Assembly (NCBI GenBank): GCA_001312325.1
Contig: BBDJ01000029.1
Coordinates: forward strand, 1 to 63,495
From: Lysinibacillus pakistanensis
GTDB taxonomy: Bacteria > Bacillota > Bacilli > Bacillales_A > Planococcaceae
DNA length: 63,495 nucleotides
Reading direction: 5' to 3'
Both the position numbers and the translations under genes were made by a program. The stretch's first letter is position 1; every line of letters begins with the position of its first letter. The notes below the pieces were generated by a model. The model made no database searches. It saw only the letters and a program-made list of their open reading frames with translations, and was not told where the DNA came from. Positions 30,425-39,310 of this stretch are shown piece by piece.

Positions 30425-31391
30425 ATGTCAAATTTTGATGTAGCACAATTAGCGCATGTGGAGCTTTTTACACCAAAGCCAGAGGAATCTTTAAAGTTTT
30501 TCACAGATTATATGGGGTTACAAATTACAGCGCGTGAAGGGCAATCGGTATATTTACGAGGCTATGAAGATTTTTATCATCACACATTAAAGCTTACGGA
30601 AGGGAAAGAAGCAGGTCTTGGACATTCTGCATGGCGTGCAAGTTCACCAGAAGCACTGGAGCGTCGCGTCGTAGCTTTAGAAAAAAAGTGGTTATGGGAA
30701 AGGTTGGATTGATGGCGATTTAGGTCATGGTCGTGCCTACCAATTCGCCACACCAGATGGCCACAATCAAGAAATTTTGTGGGAAGTAGATTATTTCCAG
30801 CCAGCTGAAGATCAAAAAAACATTGCTAAAAAGCCGTCCACAAAAGCGTCCCTTAATGGGTGTGCCAGCCCGTCGTTTAGATCATATCAACTTAATGTGT
30901 AGAGACGTGGCTAAAAACCGTGAGTTTATGTCTGAGCATTTAGGCTTCAAGTTACGGGAACAAATTGTGTTGAACAATGATGAAGAAATCGGAGCATGGA
31001 TGAGTGTTAGCCCGCTAGTACATGAGGTAGCGTTAATGAACGATCAAACTGGCAATAGCGGCCGCTCCATCATATTGCATTTTGGTACGGCTATCCACAG
31101 CACCTAATGGATACCGCTGATATTTTTGTAGAAAATGGTATTCAAATTGAAGCTGGGCCTGGAAAGCATGGTGTGAGCCAAGCGTATTTCATGTACGTGA
31201 TGGAGCCTGGTGGCAACCGAGTTGAATTATTTGGCGATTCAGGCTATCTGATTTTCGACCCTGATTGGAAGCCGATAACGTGGCGCGAGAATGAGTTAGA
31301 TGAAGCGATTATTTGGTACGGCTCTCCACTACCAAATGAATATTTCCTATATGGTACACCAGATCGAGCAGTAAAGGTTCCAGTGAAATAA
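30425..31391 (+). CDS. catechol 2,3-dioxygenase (extradiol, VOC superfamily), frameshifted
   Basis: Opens catechol to 2-hydroxymuconic semialdehyde with Fe(II) and oxygen; about 321 residues. Two vicinal-oxygen-chelate modules: N-terminal ([20 protein letters not shown]..) and catalytic C-terminal. The iron ligands are His in LDHINLMC, His in [10 protein letters not shown], and Glu in NRVELFGD; the acid/base [10 protein letters not shown] block is also present. ATG at 30425 follows TAGGGGGAATG. Breaks: extra A near 30685, extra A near 30820, and one C lost near 31068. It lies 26 bases after the hydroxylase gene. Confidence 0.9.
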
Positions 31392-31414
31392 ACAATACTA
31401 GAGTTATCACAATG

Positions 31415-31575
31415 TGGATTGATTTCCGTTCTGACTAGGCGCTTTCCTGGAGGAGTCGGAGCAACAGATGTTTTTTTGTGGAAAGCACGGTGTAACGTAG
31501 CGGCAGCGACACGATGTTGGTCATGAAGGCGGTTTCACAGGACTTAGTCTAAGTTCAATCTATCTCTAATCCTAA
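31415..31575. repeat. mosaic repeat inside the catabolic cluster
   Basis: The outer parts (GATTTCCGTTCTGACTAGG.. and CTTAGTCT..TTCAATC) match repeat family 2. The middle (CAGATGTTTTTTTGTGGAAAG..GTAGCGGCAGCGACA) resembles family 1 copy A. It looks like a family 2 element with a family 1 fragment within. It separates the dioxygenase gene from the flavin reductase gene. Confidence 0.6.
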
Positions 31576-31685
31576 GAGAGTCGCTCAGTCACCACTACAA
31601 TACAAGGCAACGGTTTTAAAAAATATCATCGCTAACTTTGATAATAAATAAGCTTGTAGTTGTATCTGTAAAAAAAGTCCAAACA

Positions 31686-31722
31686 GCTGTCTTGAATACT
31701 ATTTCAGAGTATTTAAGACAGC
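31686..31722. other. long hairpin between dioxygenase and flavin reductase genes
   Basis: GCTGTCTTGAATACT / AGAGTATTTAAGACAGC pairs over 15-16 bases around a short loop, 22 bases upstream of the flavin reductase start. There is no T run on the plus strand, so it is not a simple terminator for the operon. It may be a processing or stability element. Confidence 0.6.
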
Positions 31723-31744
31723 ACTAACATGAGGAGGTTATGTA

Positions 31745-32226
31745 ATGGAGGATCGTCTATTTAGAAATGCGATGGGGAAATTTGCAACAGGTGTCACTGT
31801 GATTACAACAAATGTTAATGGCAAAATACATGGCATGACTGCAAATGCGTTCATGTCTATTTCACTTAATCCGAAATTAGTTGTCATCTCTATTGGGGAA
31901 AAAGCTTCTATGCTAAAGCATGTCCAACAAAGCGGAACATTTACTGTCAATTTTTTTATCTGCCCAGCAGCAAGAGCTGTCAATGCTATTTGCTGGTCAA
32001 ATCAAAGAAGAGCGTCATGTAACATTTGGTGATTTACAAGGTGCTCCAACAATTGAAGGGGCTATTGCACAAGTGAGCTGTGAGGTGGCAAGTGCGTATA
32101 TAGAAGGTGATCATACATTATTTATCGGACGAGTAAAAAAATATTCATCTAGAAGATGGGGAGCCATTGCTATTCTTTAATGGACGATATGGTGCACTAT
32201 CATCGGAAACACCGGTGCAAATCTAG
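31745..32226 (+). CDS. flavin reductase (HpaC/PheA2-like), frameshifted
   Basis: Small NAD(P)H:flavin oxidoreductase, about 159 residues, that supplies reduced flavin to the HpaB-type oxygenase. Family pattern: FRNAMGKFATGVTVITT, GMTANAFMSISLNPKLVVIS, TVNFLSAQQQELSMLF, and GDHTLFIGRVKN..GRYGALS. ATG at 31745 follows GAGGAGGTTATGTA. Extra T near 31955 and extra A near 32135 break it. It follows the hairpin at 31686 and precedes the hydratase by 12 bases. Confidence 0.88.
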
Positions 32227-32238
32227 GAGGTAGAGGCT

Positions 32239-33027
32239 ATGGATAGACAATTATTTGCAGAGAAATTACAGGAAGCTCAGGTATTGAAGCAACCTATCGC
32301 CCCCTTAACTTCTACTATTCCAGATATAACTGTAGATGATGCTTATGCTATTCAATTACTTCAAATTGCTTCAAAGCAACAGGAGGGGAATCATATTGTT
32401 GGTAAGAAAATCGGCTTAACGAGTAAGGTGATGCAGCAGCAATTTAATGTGTCAGAGCCAGACTACGGTCATATTTTATCGAATATGGTGGAGGTCGATG
32501 GTGCAACAATTTCGCTCAATCATTTTATTCAACCAAAGCTGGAATTTGAGATTGCGTTTGTTTTAAAGAAGGACTTATATGGACCAAATATTACAGTGGA
32601 GGATGTTATTGAGGCAACGGATTACATCGTCCCTGCACTAGAAGTAATTGATAGTCGGATAGCTGATTGGAAAATTCAATTTGAAGATACGGTTGCAGAT
32701 AATGGTTCCTCCGCCATGGTGATTATTGGCGAAAGGCCAACAAAATTGCTAGATGTAGACTTACCGCATATTGGCATGAATGTATATCGAAACGGCGAGT
32801 TGTTTGATAGTGCCGCCGCTGCCGCTGTAATGGGTGATCCATTACGTGCAGTGGCATGGTTAGCTAATAAGCTTAGTAAATATCATATCGGTTTGCAGGC
32901 AGGTGAGTTTGTGTTGGCAGGCGCTTTGACAGCCGCAGTTACCATTGAGGACGGAGATACGTTTGTTGCAGAGTTTGCTCATTTAGGTGCTGTATCCGCT
33001 ACGTTTCGGCTGAAGGGGGAGAAATGA
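32239..33027 (+). CDS. mhpD: 2-hydroxypenta-2,4-dienoate hydratase (DmpE/XylJ/MhpD family)
   Basis: Adds water to 2-hydroxypenta-2,4-dienoate to give 4-hydroxy-2-oxovalerate; 262 residues. Family features: [36 protein letters not shown] (metal-binding Glu residues), [15 protein letters not shown] and DTVADNGSS. The [18 protein letters not shown] form marks the hydratase branch rather than the decarboxylase branch. It overlaps the next start by four bases (ATGA). The frame is intact. Confidence 0.88.
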   Translation: MDRQLFAEKLQEAQVLKQPIAPLTSTIPDITVDDAYAIQLLQIASKQQEGNHIVGKKIGLTSKVMQQQFNVSEPDYGHILSNMVEVDGATISLNHFIQPKLEFEIAFVLKKDLYGPNITVEDVIEATDYIVPALEVIDSRIADWKIQFEDTVADNGSSAMVIIGERPTKLLDVDLPHIGMNVYRNGELFDSAAAAAVMGDPLRAVAWLANKLSKYHIGLQAGEFVLAGALTAAVTIEDGDTFVAEFAHLGAVSATFRLKGEK

Positions 33028-33914
33028 AGATGGTAAAACTAAAAGTGGCGATTTTAGGCTCTGGTAATATTGGTACCGATTTAATGTACAAAATCGAGCG
33101 TAGTGATTACTTATCAATGAGTGTCATGGTAGGAATTGACCCTGCTTCTGAGGGAATTCAACGTGCTAAGGCTCGTGGCTATCATACAATCACTAATGGA
33201 ATAGAAGGCTTAGTGGCCAGTCCAGAGCTCTTTGATATTGTGTTTGATGCGACAACGGCAAAGGCACATTCGATGCATAGTGAGAAAGTACTTGCTCTTG
33301 GGAAAAAGATTGTTGATTTAACGCCAGCAGCTATTGGTCCGTTTGTTGTACCGTGCGCTAACTTGGAAAAATTCGTAATGGCTGACAATGTCAATATGGT
33401 AACATGCGGTGGGCAGGCGACTATTCCCATTGTCTATGCGATTAACCAAGTAGCAGACGTTGAATATGCGGAAATTGTTGCTACCGTAGCAAGTAAAAGT
33501 GCCGGACCCGGTACTCGGGCAAATATTGATGAGTTTACACGGACCACGGCAAGAGCAATAGAGGACGTGGGTGGAGCGAAAAAGGGTAAGGCCATTATTA
33601 TTCTAAATCCAGCTGACCCGCCGATTATGATGCGTGATACCGTGCATGTTTTAGTAAATGAGCCTAATAGGGAGCAAGCCATTTTAAAAGCTATTGAAGA
33701 TATCGTGCAGGCTGTTCAACAATATGTACCAGGCTATCGACTGACAAGTGCTGCCATTTTTAATGGTCAACAAGTATCAATCTTTTTAGAGGTGGAGGGA
33801 GCAGGCGATTTCTTCCCAACCTACTCAGGAAACCTCGATATTATGACGGCCGCAGCAGTACAAGTAGGAAATGAGATCGCTAAACAGCAACATGAAACAG
33901 TGAAATCTAATTAA
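33024..33914 (+). CDS. mhpF: acetaldehyde dehydrogenase, CoA-acylating (DmpF/MhpF family)
   Basis: Converts acetaldehyde, NAD+ and CoA to acetyl-CoA; 296 residues. Rossmann motif [13 protein letters not shown], catalytic Cys in [12 protein letters not shown], and the conserved [20 protein letters not shown]. The family forms a complex with the aldolase encoded next, channelling toxic acetaldehyde. The ATG at 33024 overlaps the hydratase stop, and an alternative ATG is at 33030. The frame is intact. Confidence 0.93.
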   Translation: MKMVKLKVAILGSGNIGTDLMYKIERSDYLSMSVMVGIDPASEGIQRAKARGYHTITNGIEGLVASPELFDIVFDATTAKAHSMHSEKVLALGKKIVDLTPAAIGPFVVPCANLEKFVMADNVNMVTCGGQATIPIVYAINQVADVEYAEIVATVASKSAGPGTRANIDEFTRTTARAIEDVGGAKKGKAIIILNPADPPIMMRDTVHVLVNEPNREQAILKAIEDIVQAVQQYVPGYRLTSAAIFNGQQVSIFLEVEGAGDFFPTYSGNLDIMTAAAVQVGNEIAKQQHETVKSN

Positions 33915-33929
33915 ACGGAGGTGAGTGAA

Positions 33930-34945
33930 ATGAAAAAAATAACAGTTTTAGATGTGACATTGCGTGATGGCAGTCATTCTATGCGTCATGCATTTACAGA
34001 GCAGCAGGTGAGAGAGGTTGCACGCGGTTTAAGAAAGGCAAAGATGAAATATTTTGAGGTGTCACATGGAGATGGACTAGGGGGCTCCTCATTACAGTAT
34101 GGATTTTCCAAAGTAGATGAACTGAAGTTAATCGAAGCAGCACGAGAAGAATGTGGGGAATCGGCTATTTCGGTGCTAATTTTACCGGGCATTGGTGTAA
34201 AGGAAGATTTAAAAAATGCAGTGAAGGCTGGTGCTAAAATGGCTCGCGTTGCAACCCATGTAACCGAGGCTGATGTTGCTGGTCAACACATTTACTTAAG
34301 TCGAGAGCTAGGATTGAAAACAGTTGGATTTTTAATGATGGCACATATGGCTCCAACATCTGTAATCGTTGAGCAGGCAAAATTATTTGAGAGTTACGGT
34401 GCTGAGATCATTTATGTAACAGATTCAGCAGGTGCTTTACTTCCGCATGAGGTCAAGGAACGAATAGCTGCATTAAAGTCGCATGTTTCTTGTGAAATCG
34501 GTTTCCATGCACATAATAATTTATCACTGGCTCTAGCAAATACTCTAGCAGCTGTTGAAGCAGGAGCTACGTATGTGGACGGAAGCTTACGCTGTTTAGG
34601 TGCTGGTAGTGGTAACACACAAACGGAAGTGATGGTGGCTGTTTTTGATCGACTGGGCTATGAAACTGGTATTGATTTATATAGTGTAATCGATGTTGCG
34701 AATGAAGTGGTTGCACCATTTATGCCCCGCCCTCAAGAAATAACTGGCTCTAGTTTAATAATGGGTTATGCAGGTGTTTACTCTAGCTTTTTATTATTTA
34801 CGCAGGAAGCGGCCAAAAAAAATATAACGTAGATGAGCGTGAGATTTTAGTGGAGCTTGGCAAAATGAAGGCAGTAGGTGGGCAAGAGGATTTAATTGCA
34901 GAAATTGCTCGTGAGATAGCCAATCATAAGCAGACAGTAAACTAG
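33930..34945 (+). CDS. mhpE: 4-hydroxy-2-oxovalerate aldolase (DmpG/MhpE family), frameshifted
   Basis: Splits 4-hydroxy-2-oxovalerate into pyruvate and acetaldehyde with Mn2+; about 338 residues. LDVTLRDGSHSMRHAFT carries the catalytic Arg-Asp pair, and IGFHAHNNLSLALAN the metal-binding His-x-His. A DmpG-type C-terminal communication domain follows (TGSSLIMGYAGVYSSFLLFT..). ATG at 33930 is preferred to GTG at 33921 because of spacing from GGAGG. A seven-A run at 34816-34822 is one too long; repaired, it reads YNVDEREILVELGKMKAVGG. Confidence 0.92.
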
Positions 34946-34962
34946 AAGTGGAGGAACGCGCG

Positions 34963-35753
34963 ATGATGAAACTGATACGTTAGATCAAATTGCGTATGCG
35001 TTGTATAAAGCAGAGAGAGAGAGGACAGAAGTTACGAAGTTTGTTGATCAATATCCAGAGCTGACGGTGGAAACCGCCTATAATATTCAAGATAAATTAA
35101 TAGAACTGAAGTGTACGTATGAGGAAACAACCATTTCGGGGCTAAAGCTAGGGTTAACGAGTAAGGCAAAACAACAAATGATGGGTGTTCACGAGCCTTC
35201 CTATGGTGTGCTGTTAGCGAATATGGAGTTAAATGCAAAGCAGCCGATTTCATTAAAGTCTTTCATTCACCCGAAAATTGAACCTGAGATAGCCTTTGTA
35301 TTTAGGCAGGATTTAGGTGGCCCGATTGTAACCGTTGCACAGGTGTTAGAAGCAACTGATTATGTTGCTCCTGCAATGGAGATTATCGATAGTCGTTATT
35401 TAAATTTCAATTTTACATTACCGGATGTGATTGCTGATAACTCATCTTCCTCGCGTTACATAGTGAGTTCGCAAAAATATGCGGTGAACGAAGTGGATCT
35501 TGTGAATATGGGCTGTATTTTCACACAAAATGATGAGATTTTTGCGACAAGCACAGCAGGTTCAGTAATGGGGCATCCAGCACGAGCCATTGCATGGATG
35601 GCCAATAAATTAATCGCTCGTGGACAACATATTCGAGCAGGAGATATTGTGCTAAGTGGCGCATTAACAGGCTCTGCAACAATGTATGCAGGGGATAACT
35701 TTACTGTAAGCTTTGACGGTATGGAGGCGTTAACAGTTCAAGTAGAGCGATAG
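34963..35753 (+). CDS. dmpH: 2-oxo-3-hexenedioate (4-oxalocrotonate) decarboxylase (DmpH/XylI family), start frameshifted
   Basis: Decarboxylates 2-oxo-3-hexenedioate to 2-hydroxypentadienoate; about 263 residues. It is a paralogue of the hydratase but carries the decarboxylase form of the signature: MEIIDSRYLNFNFTLPDVIA followed by DNSSSSRY, with metal ligands in HPKIEPEIAFVF. ATG at 34963 follows TGGAGGAACGCGCG. One A is missing from the AAA at 34969-34971, so MMKTDTLDQIAYALYKAERE is split from the main frame; otherwise the first in-frame start is a TTG at 35001. Confidence 0.85.
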
Positions 35754-35770
35754 CAAAGGAGGAAGGTGTA

Positions 35771-35965
35771 ATGCCATTTATTCAAATCACATTCATTGAT
35801 GGACGGACACCAGAGCAAAAGGAACAGTTAATTGCAGAAGTAAGTAAAACCGTTTCATCTGTATTAGAGGCCCCACTTGAAACAGTTCGTGTGTGCTTAA
35901 ATGAAATCCCAAGCACACATTGGGGAATTGCAGGGAAGTCTATCCAACGTCGTCAAAATGAATAA
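35771..35965 (+). CDS. 4-oxalocrotonate tautomerase
   Basis: A 64-residue protein that isomerises 2-hydroxymuconate to 2-oxo-3-hexenedioate. After removal of Met, Pro1 is the catalytic base (MPFIQITFIDGRTPEQKEQL). Arg residues near 11 and 40 fit the family, as does the length. AAAGGAGGAAGGTGTA precedes the ATG. The frame is intact. It sits between the decarboxylase and semialdehyde dehydrogenase genes as in other meta pathways. Confidence 0.92.
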   Translation: MPFIQITFIDGRTPEQKEQLIAEVSKTVSSVLEAPLETVRVCLNEIPSTHWGIAGKSIQRRQNE

Positions 35966-35981
35966 TAAGGAGTGGTCAACG

Positions 35982-37460
35982 ATGGAGAATACACAAACGA
36001 AATTGAAAGAAGTTAAACTATTTATAAATGGAGAATATGTAGAATCTTCTTCTCAAACATTATTCGAGGTGAAAAATCCTGCGACCCAGGAAATTATTGC
36101 AAAAGTTCATGAAGCAAGCTTTGAAGATGTGGATCGGGCATGTGAAGCAGCACGGCAAGCTTTTGAAGAAGGTCCTTGGCGTACAATGCCTGTATCCGAG
36201 CGTTTGGCAAAAGTTCGCCGGATGGCAGAAATTATTCTAGAACGCAAAGAGGAGTTAGCACGCCTTGAAGCATTAGATGTAGGTAAGCCTTATCAAGTGG
36301 CATTAGAACGTGAAATTCCTCGTGCTGCGGAAAATTTGAAGTTTTTTTGCTGATTTTATGGAACAGCAAGGCGGTGAAGTATATCCCATGGATGATGCTT
36401 ATTTAAATTATACGCGCTATGAACCAGTTGGGGTTGCGGCATTGATAACTCCTTGGAATCTACCGTTTATGCTAACAACATGGAAGCTTGGTCCATGCTT
36501 AGCTTCAGGAAATACAGCGGTCATAAAACCAGCAGAAATTACACCATTAACTGTATCGTTACTTGGGGAGATTGCACAACAAGCGGGTATTCCAGACGGT
36601 GTCGTTAACGTTGTCCACGGCTTTGGCGTACAATCAGCTGGAGAATTTATGACAACACATCCTGAAGTTGATTTAATTTCCTTCACGGGGGAAACAACGA
36701 CTGGGAAAGCAATCATGAAAAACGGTGCTGATTCATTGAAAAAGGTTTCCTTTGAGCTAGGGGGGAAGGCGGCAAATATTATTTTTGAAGATGCTAATTT
36801 AGAAAAAGCCATCCCGGTATCGATACAAGCGGCATTCATGAATTCCGGTCAAGTTTGTCTAGCAGGATCGCGAATTTTAGTACAACATGCGATTTTAGAT
36901 GAATTCCTTACACGTTTTAAAGAAGCGGCTGCAGCATTAGTTGTCGGTGATCCTCAAGATTCTAAAACGAATATGGGGCCAGTTGTAAGTGAAACACACT
37001 ATAACAAGGTAACAAGCTATTTAAGTATAGCTGAATATGAAAATTCCACGCTTATTTATGGTGGTGAACGTCCTAAATTACCAACTCATTTAAGTACGGG
37101 TTATTATTTGCAACCGACTATCTATTTGCAAGAAAATCCACAAGCACGTATTTGCCAAGAGGAAATATTTGGCCCTATCGTGACAATTATCCCGTTTGAT
37201 ACAGAGGAAGAGGCGCTTGCGATAGCGAATGGAACAGAGTACGGTTTAAATGCAGTTGTTTGGACCGATAATCTACAGCGTGCACATCGTATTTCACATG
37301 ATGTACGTGCAGGGACGATTTGGGTAAATTGCTGGTTTGTACGTGATTTACGTGCGCCGTTTGGAGGCTTTAAAAAGAGTGGCGTAGGACGAGAAGGTGG
37401 TCACCATAGCTTGGAATTTTTTTACAGAAGCAAAAAAATATTTGTATTGCGTTAAAGTGA
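35982..37460 (+). CDS. 2-hydroxymuconic semialdehyde dehydrogenase (DmpC/XylG family), frameshifted
   Basis: Oxidises 2-hydroxymuconic semialdehyde to 2-hydroxymuconate with NAD+; about 492 residues, ALDH superfamily. Catalytic Cys is in NSGQVCLAGSR and the general-base Glu in FELGGKAAN; NAD contacts in TPWNLPF and SFTGETTTGK. ATG at 35982 follows AATAAGGAGTGG. Extra bases lie near 36345 (T), 37422 (T) and 37434 (A). With these removed the end reads EFFTEAKNICIALK and stops at 37460. It is the last gene of the operon. Confidence 0.9.
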
Positions 37461-37464
37461 AAAT

Positions 37465-37500
37465 AATCAGTGGGGGACGAAGAGGCCCTCCACTGATTAA
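37465..37500. terminator. hairpin after the catabolic operon
   Basis: AATCAGTGGGGG / CCCTCCACTGATT forms a stem five bases past the last stop. No T run follows on the plus strand, so termination strength is uncertain. Confidence 0.55.
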
Positions 37501-37504
37501 AATT

Positions 37505-37585
37505 GCACTTTATCGAAACAAATTGAGGTTTTATCGAAATTTTTGGAGAAATATCGAAACAAACTCAAACTTTATCGAAACTTTC
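37505..37585. repeat. tandem array, about 21-bp period, four units
   Basis: The core TTATCGAAA recurs with ATCG at 37512, 37533, 37553 and 37574, giving periods of 21, 20 and 21. Units resemble TTTATCGAAACAAATTGAGG. The array fills the gap between the catabolic operon and the converging anti-sigma gene. Confidence 0.75.
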
Positions 37586-37587
37586 GC

Positions 37588-38517
37588 TTAAAAGTGTGCA
37601 TTAAATGCAAGATATAGCCATGTAAAGGCAATTGCAATACATAGTTGAACCATAGCGCTAGCTATTAGGTATCCCCGAGGTTCACCTGCTTTTTTTACGA
37701 TAGTATATTTGCATAATAGAATAGAGCGTAAATAAGCTGTATATAATCGTAGCGTGTATGGAATGCATCAGTAAATAGATAGCAAATAAAATACCTGCAA
37801 ACAATACTAGCATAATAGCGTTTGCGATGGCATGTTCAACTGTAGCAGCAAAAAAAGCGTCGTTCGGTATGAGGCATTCTTTTTTTTAGCTAGCCAAAGT
37901 GTGAAGCGCGTAAGTAATATAAAGATATTTCCTAGAATTATCTTGATTGAACGTTTATCGTCATAGTAATAAAACTTTAGTGAATCAAACGCCTTTTCGG
38001 GTTGAATGGCAAGCTCAGTTTGAACATTAAAGAAGGTGTCATTATTTAGTATCTTCCATTTTTCCTGAGTACCGTCTGAATAGACAACCAACAAATCTTG
38101 AGGTTTAAAGTAACCATTTGCTTCCCACTGTTGAGCTGTTACTGAAACTGTAGGTGCATCCTCCATTTGTTTTTGTAACTGGAATAAAAATTGCTTATTA
38201 ATATAGCATTGCTGAGGTACATAAAGGCACGATGCTTTTGCTATGAAGGTTTCTTTGTTTTCATTGGTATGTACATAGACTTTAGCAATTGTTTTATTTG
38301 TATCTGTTGTGAGCGGAGAGCTAACTGGCTTTTGAATAAAGGACAAAATTAAAATAGAAAGAACTGTGATAAATAGCAAGGACACTGCAGGCATTTTCCA
38401 AGCCTTTTTGATTGCTCGTTTTTCTATTGTAGTAGGTGTAATAATATTATGCAGTATTTTGTCCTGCTGCTGCTTTGTTAACTTTAGATCACGTAAATGA
38501 CGCCAGGTTTTTTTCAT
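37588..38517 (-). CDS. membrane anti-sigma-like protein paired with ECF sigma, frameshifted
   Basis: About 308 residues after repair. A cytoplasmic N-terminus (RHLRDLKLTKQQQDKILHNI) is followed by one helix (MPAVSLLFITVLSILILSFI), an extracellular stretch of about 130 residues with KASCLYVPQQC, then about four more membrane helices (IILGNIFILLTRFTLWLA; ANAIMLVLFAGILFAIYLLM; ATIIYSLFTLYSIMQIYY; YLIASAMVQLCIAIAFTWLY). Its ATG overlaps the sigma stop (ATGA), the usual layout for an anti-sigma factor. Extra bases lie near 37879, 37857 and 37694. No anti-sigma zinc motif is seen, so the role rests on position. Confidence 0.7.
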
Positions 38518-39010
38518 AGTTCTTCATTGAATTCACCCCCAAGCTGCTTTTTTAATGCTACAAGTGCACGTTTTAAAGTGTTTTTTTACCTTTCCTTCAT
38601 TCCAACCTAGTACATCACATGTCTCCTGAATGGATAGTTCCTCGATTTTACGTAAAATAATGACATCACGATAAGTAAGCTTAAGTTTACTAATTGCAAG
38701 ATAAAGCTTCTTTGCATCTTCCTGCTGGATGAGCCATTGGTGTGGTAAGTTCGGCTCAAGTTCCTCATGATCATTTAAAAAAAGGGACAAATTGAATAAG
38801 CCTTTTGCGGCGGTAATAATCGTAGGCTAGATTTCGTGCAGTACTCCTAAGCCAAGCAAGTTCAGCACCTTCTTTAATTGTCTGCCGGTATTTGAAAAAG
38901 CGCATAAATGTCTCCTGTGTGAAATCCTCCGCTAATTTTTCATCATTGAGTAAGTAATATAAGTATTTAAAAATGGTTTGATTATGTAGGTAAAATTGTT
39001 CTTCAAACAT
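38514..39010 (-). CDS. ECF-family RNA polymerase sigma factor, frameshifted
   Basis: About 165 residues with region 2 (KYLYYLLNDEKLAEDFTQET, FMRFFKYRQ, WLRSTARNLAYDYYRRK) and region 4 (LKLTYRDVIILRKIEELSIQ, ETCDVLGWNEGKVKNTLKRA). It directs RNA polymerase to a small regulon. ATG at 39010 is chosen for AAGGAGGTGCAG. Extra bases near 38785 and 38585 break it: VPFLNDHEELEPN and KVKNTLKRALVALKKQL are restored. The downstream membrane gene probably holds it inactive. Confidence 0.88.
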
Positions 39011-39258
39011 CCAGCTTCTGCACCTCCTTTTCTTTAAAGACGAATGACTTAGCAAAAAGTATCGTTTAAACTAAAAAAACGCACTTGCTGAAAAAGGCTA
39101 AGAACTACGAAAAGATACCTTCTTCTTATTTCTAGAAATAGACTGTAGCATATGTTTGAAAAATACCTGTACACAATCCATATAAATCCTTCACATTATC
39201 ACACCACTTTCATTGCTTCATTTATAAACTCATAAAGTCTTTAAGTGAGTGAGTACAT

Positions 39259-39292
39259 AAAAAAGGACCCGAGTATTTAACTCAGGCCCTTT
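39259..39292 (-). terminator. serA terminator
   Basis: On the minus strand AAAGGGCCTGAGT / ACTCGGGTCCTTTTTT forms an imperfect stem with six T, 18 bases past the serA stop. Confidence 0.7.
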
Positions 39293-39310
39293 ACCATAAA
39301 CTCTATTAAA

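Noticed and set aside
28859..37460. 4-hydroxyphenylacetate (homoprotocatechuate) pathway
   Set aside because: No HpaE/F/G/H/I-type set or succinate semialdehyde dehydrogenase; the aldolase and acetaldehyde dehydrogenase are of the catechol type.
39011..39258. ECF-type autoregulated promoter before the sigma gene
   Set aside because: A CGTC is present, but I could not find an AAC-type -35 element at an acceptable distance.
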